Assembly (NCBI GenBank): GCA_964409295.1
Contig: CAYPCV010000204.1
Location: forward strand, 1-13,320
Length of the DNA stretch: 13,320 bases
Reading direction: 5' to 3'
DNA from: UBA1140 sp964409295
GTDB taxonomy: Bacteria; Campylobacterota; Campylobacteria; Campylobacterales; Sulfurovaceae
Under the pieces are notes generated by a model. The model was given only the letters and a program-made list of their open reading frames with translations. It did not search any database and had not been told where the DNA came from. Of this stretch, positions 13,076 through 13,320 are shown piece after piece. The position numbers and the translations under genes are program-made. Every line of letters starts with the position of its first letter. Within the stretch, counting starts at the first letter, position 1.

Positions 13076-13320
13076 ATGCTAAGCAACCAAGAGTTAGACC
13101 AATTTATTATCTGTAAAAAGTGCAATACTCTGCATCGAAAAATTCCTCTTCATCAAGGAGGGAAAGCTCTCTGTTCTAAGTGCAATACCCTTATCTATCA
13201 GCGTGATGACAATATGCTAGAAAAGACACTTGCATTAGTGATTACAACTCTTATATCCTTGCTTGTTGCTTTTCAATTTACTATTATTAGTATCAATATT
13301 AACGGCTTGGAGCAGAGCCT
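13076..13320 (+). CDS. Paraquat-inducible protein A family membrane protein (3' end cut)
   Basis: Eighty-one codons are visible before the window ends. Residues 1-41 form the PqiA-type N-terminal zinc-ribbon-like module: C13-K-K-C16-N-T-L-H, then G-G-K-A-L-C33-S-K-C36-N-T-L-I-Y. A membrane helix begins near residue 52 (LALVITTLISLLVAF). PqiA proteins are inner-membrane partners of MCE-domain proteins (PqiB type) in lipid transport across the envelope; MCE partner genes would be expected downstream, outside the window. Full-length single-module members are about 200 residues. No ribosome binding site is visible, and a TATAAT box six bases upstream suggests a leaderless message. Confidence 0.82.
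   Translation, partial: MLSNQELDQFIICKKCNTLHRKIPLHQGGKALCSKCNTLIYQRDDNMLEKTLALVITTLISLLVAFQFTIISININGLEQS

Noticed and set aside
1..13320. CRISPR array, tRNA, rRNA, insertion sequence or phage genes
   Set aside because: No regularly spaced repeat units, tRNA-like cloverleaf, transposase or integrase motifs were noticed on reading both strands.

Overview
The window is a low-GC stretch of a bacterial chromosome. The L-aspartate oxidase, DUF721/DciA-like protein, UvrC, Mrp with a DUF59 domain, CetB/Aer-type PAS protein and bactofilin, together with extreme AT bias between genes, suggest a Campylobacterota (epsilonproteobacterial) organism, perhaps of the Sulfurimonas/Sulfurovum kind. This placement comes from gene content and style, not from a search.

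Left part (1-4443): a truncated nadB on the minus strand (NAD synthesis, <1-1229) faces away from a bactofilin gene (1437-2099) across a shared promoter region. A DUF721/DciA-like gene (2201-2647) and uvrC (2647-4443) follow, translationally coupled by a one-base overlap. In the apparent gap between bactofilin and dciA lies a hidden 41-residue lipoprotein gene on the minus strand (2105-2230). It has its own ribosome binding site and a lipobox, and it overlaps the first 30 bases of dciA. The dciA start has no ribosome binding site and sits exactly at the expected transcription start of a perfect extended -10 box, so the dciA-uvrC message may be leaderless.

Middle (4616-9741): a four-gene signalling operon encodes, in order, a stand-alone CetB/Aer-like PAS protein, a PAS-like/HPt protein, a membrane-bound NIT-domain hybrid histidine kinase with three receiver-like modules, and a stand-alone receiver. 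All parts of a His-Asp-His-Asp phosphorelay are present, but no DNA-binding or enzymatic output domain is. Two of the three kinase receivers and one of the two HPt units look degenerate. The first and third genes start with GTG.

Right part (9939-13320): a small acidic orphan gene (9939-10160) converges on mrp (10226-11401, minus strand), an Fe-S cluster carrier ATPase with a Cys-rich tail, across a bidirectional terminator hairpin. Upstream of mrp, on the plus strand, is the last 46 codons of a TonB-dependent outer-membrane receptor (11553-11693), with no gene body before it. Directly after it come a PnuC-family vitamin transporter (11714-12313) and a phosphotransferase of the aminoglycoside/choline/thiamine kinase fold (12310-13026) in a 4-base overlap. 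Receptor remnant, permease and kinase together look like a vitamin salvage locus (thiamine or nicotinamide riboside) that has lost its outer-membrane receptor. The window ends inside a pqiA-family gene (13076->13320), again without a ribosome binding site and with a TATAAT box six bases before its ATG.
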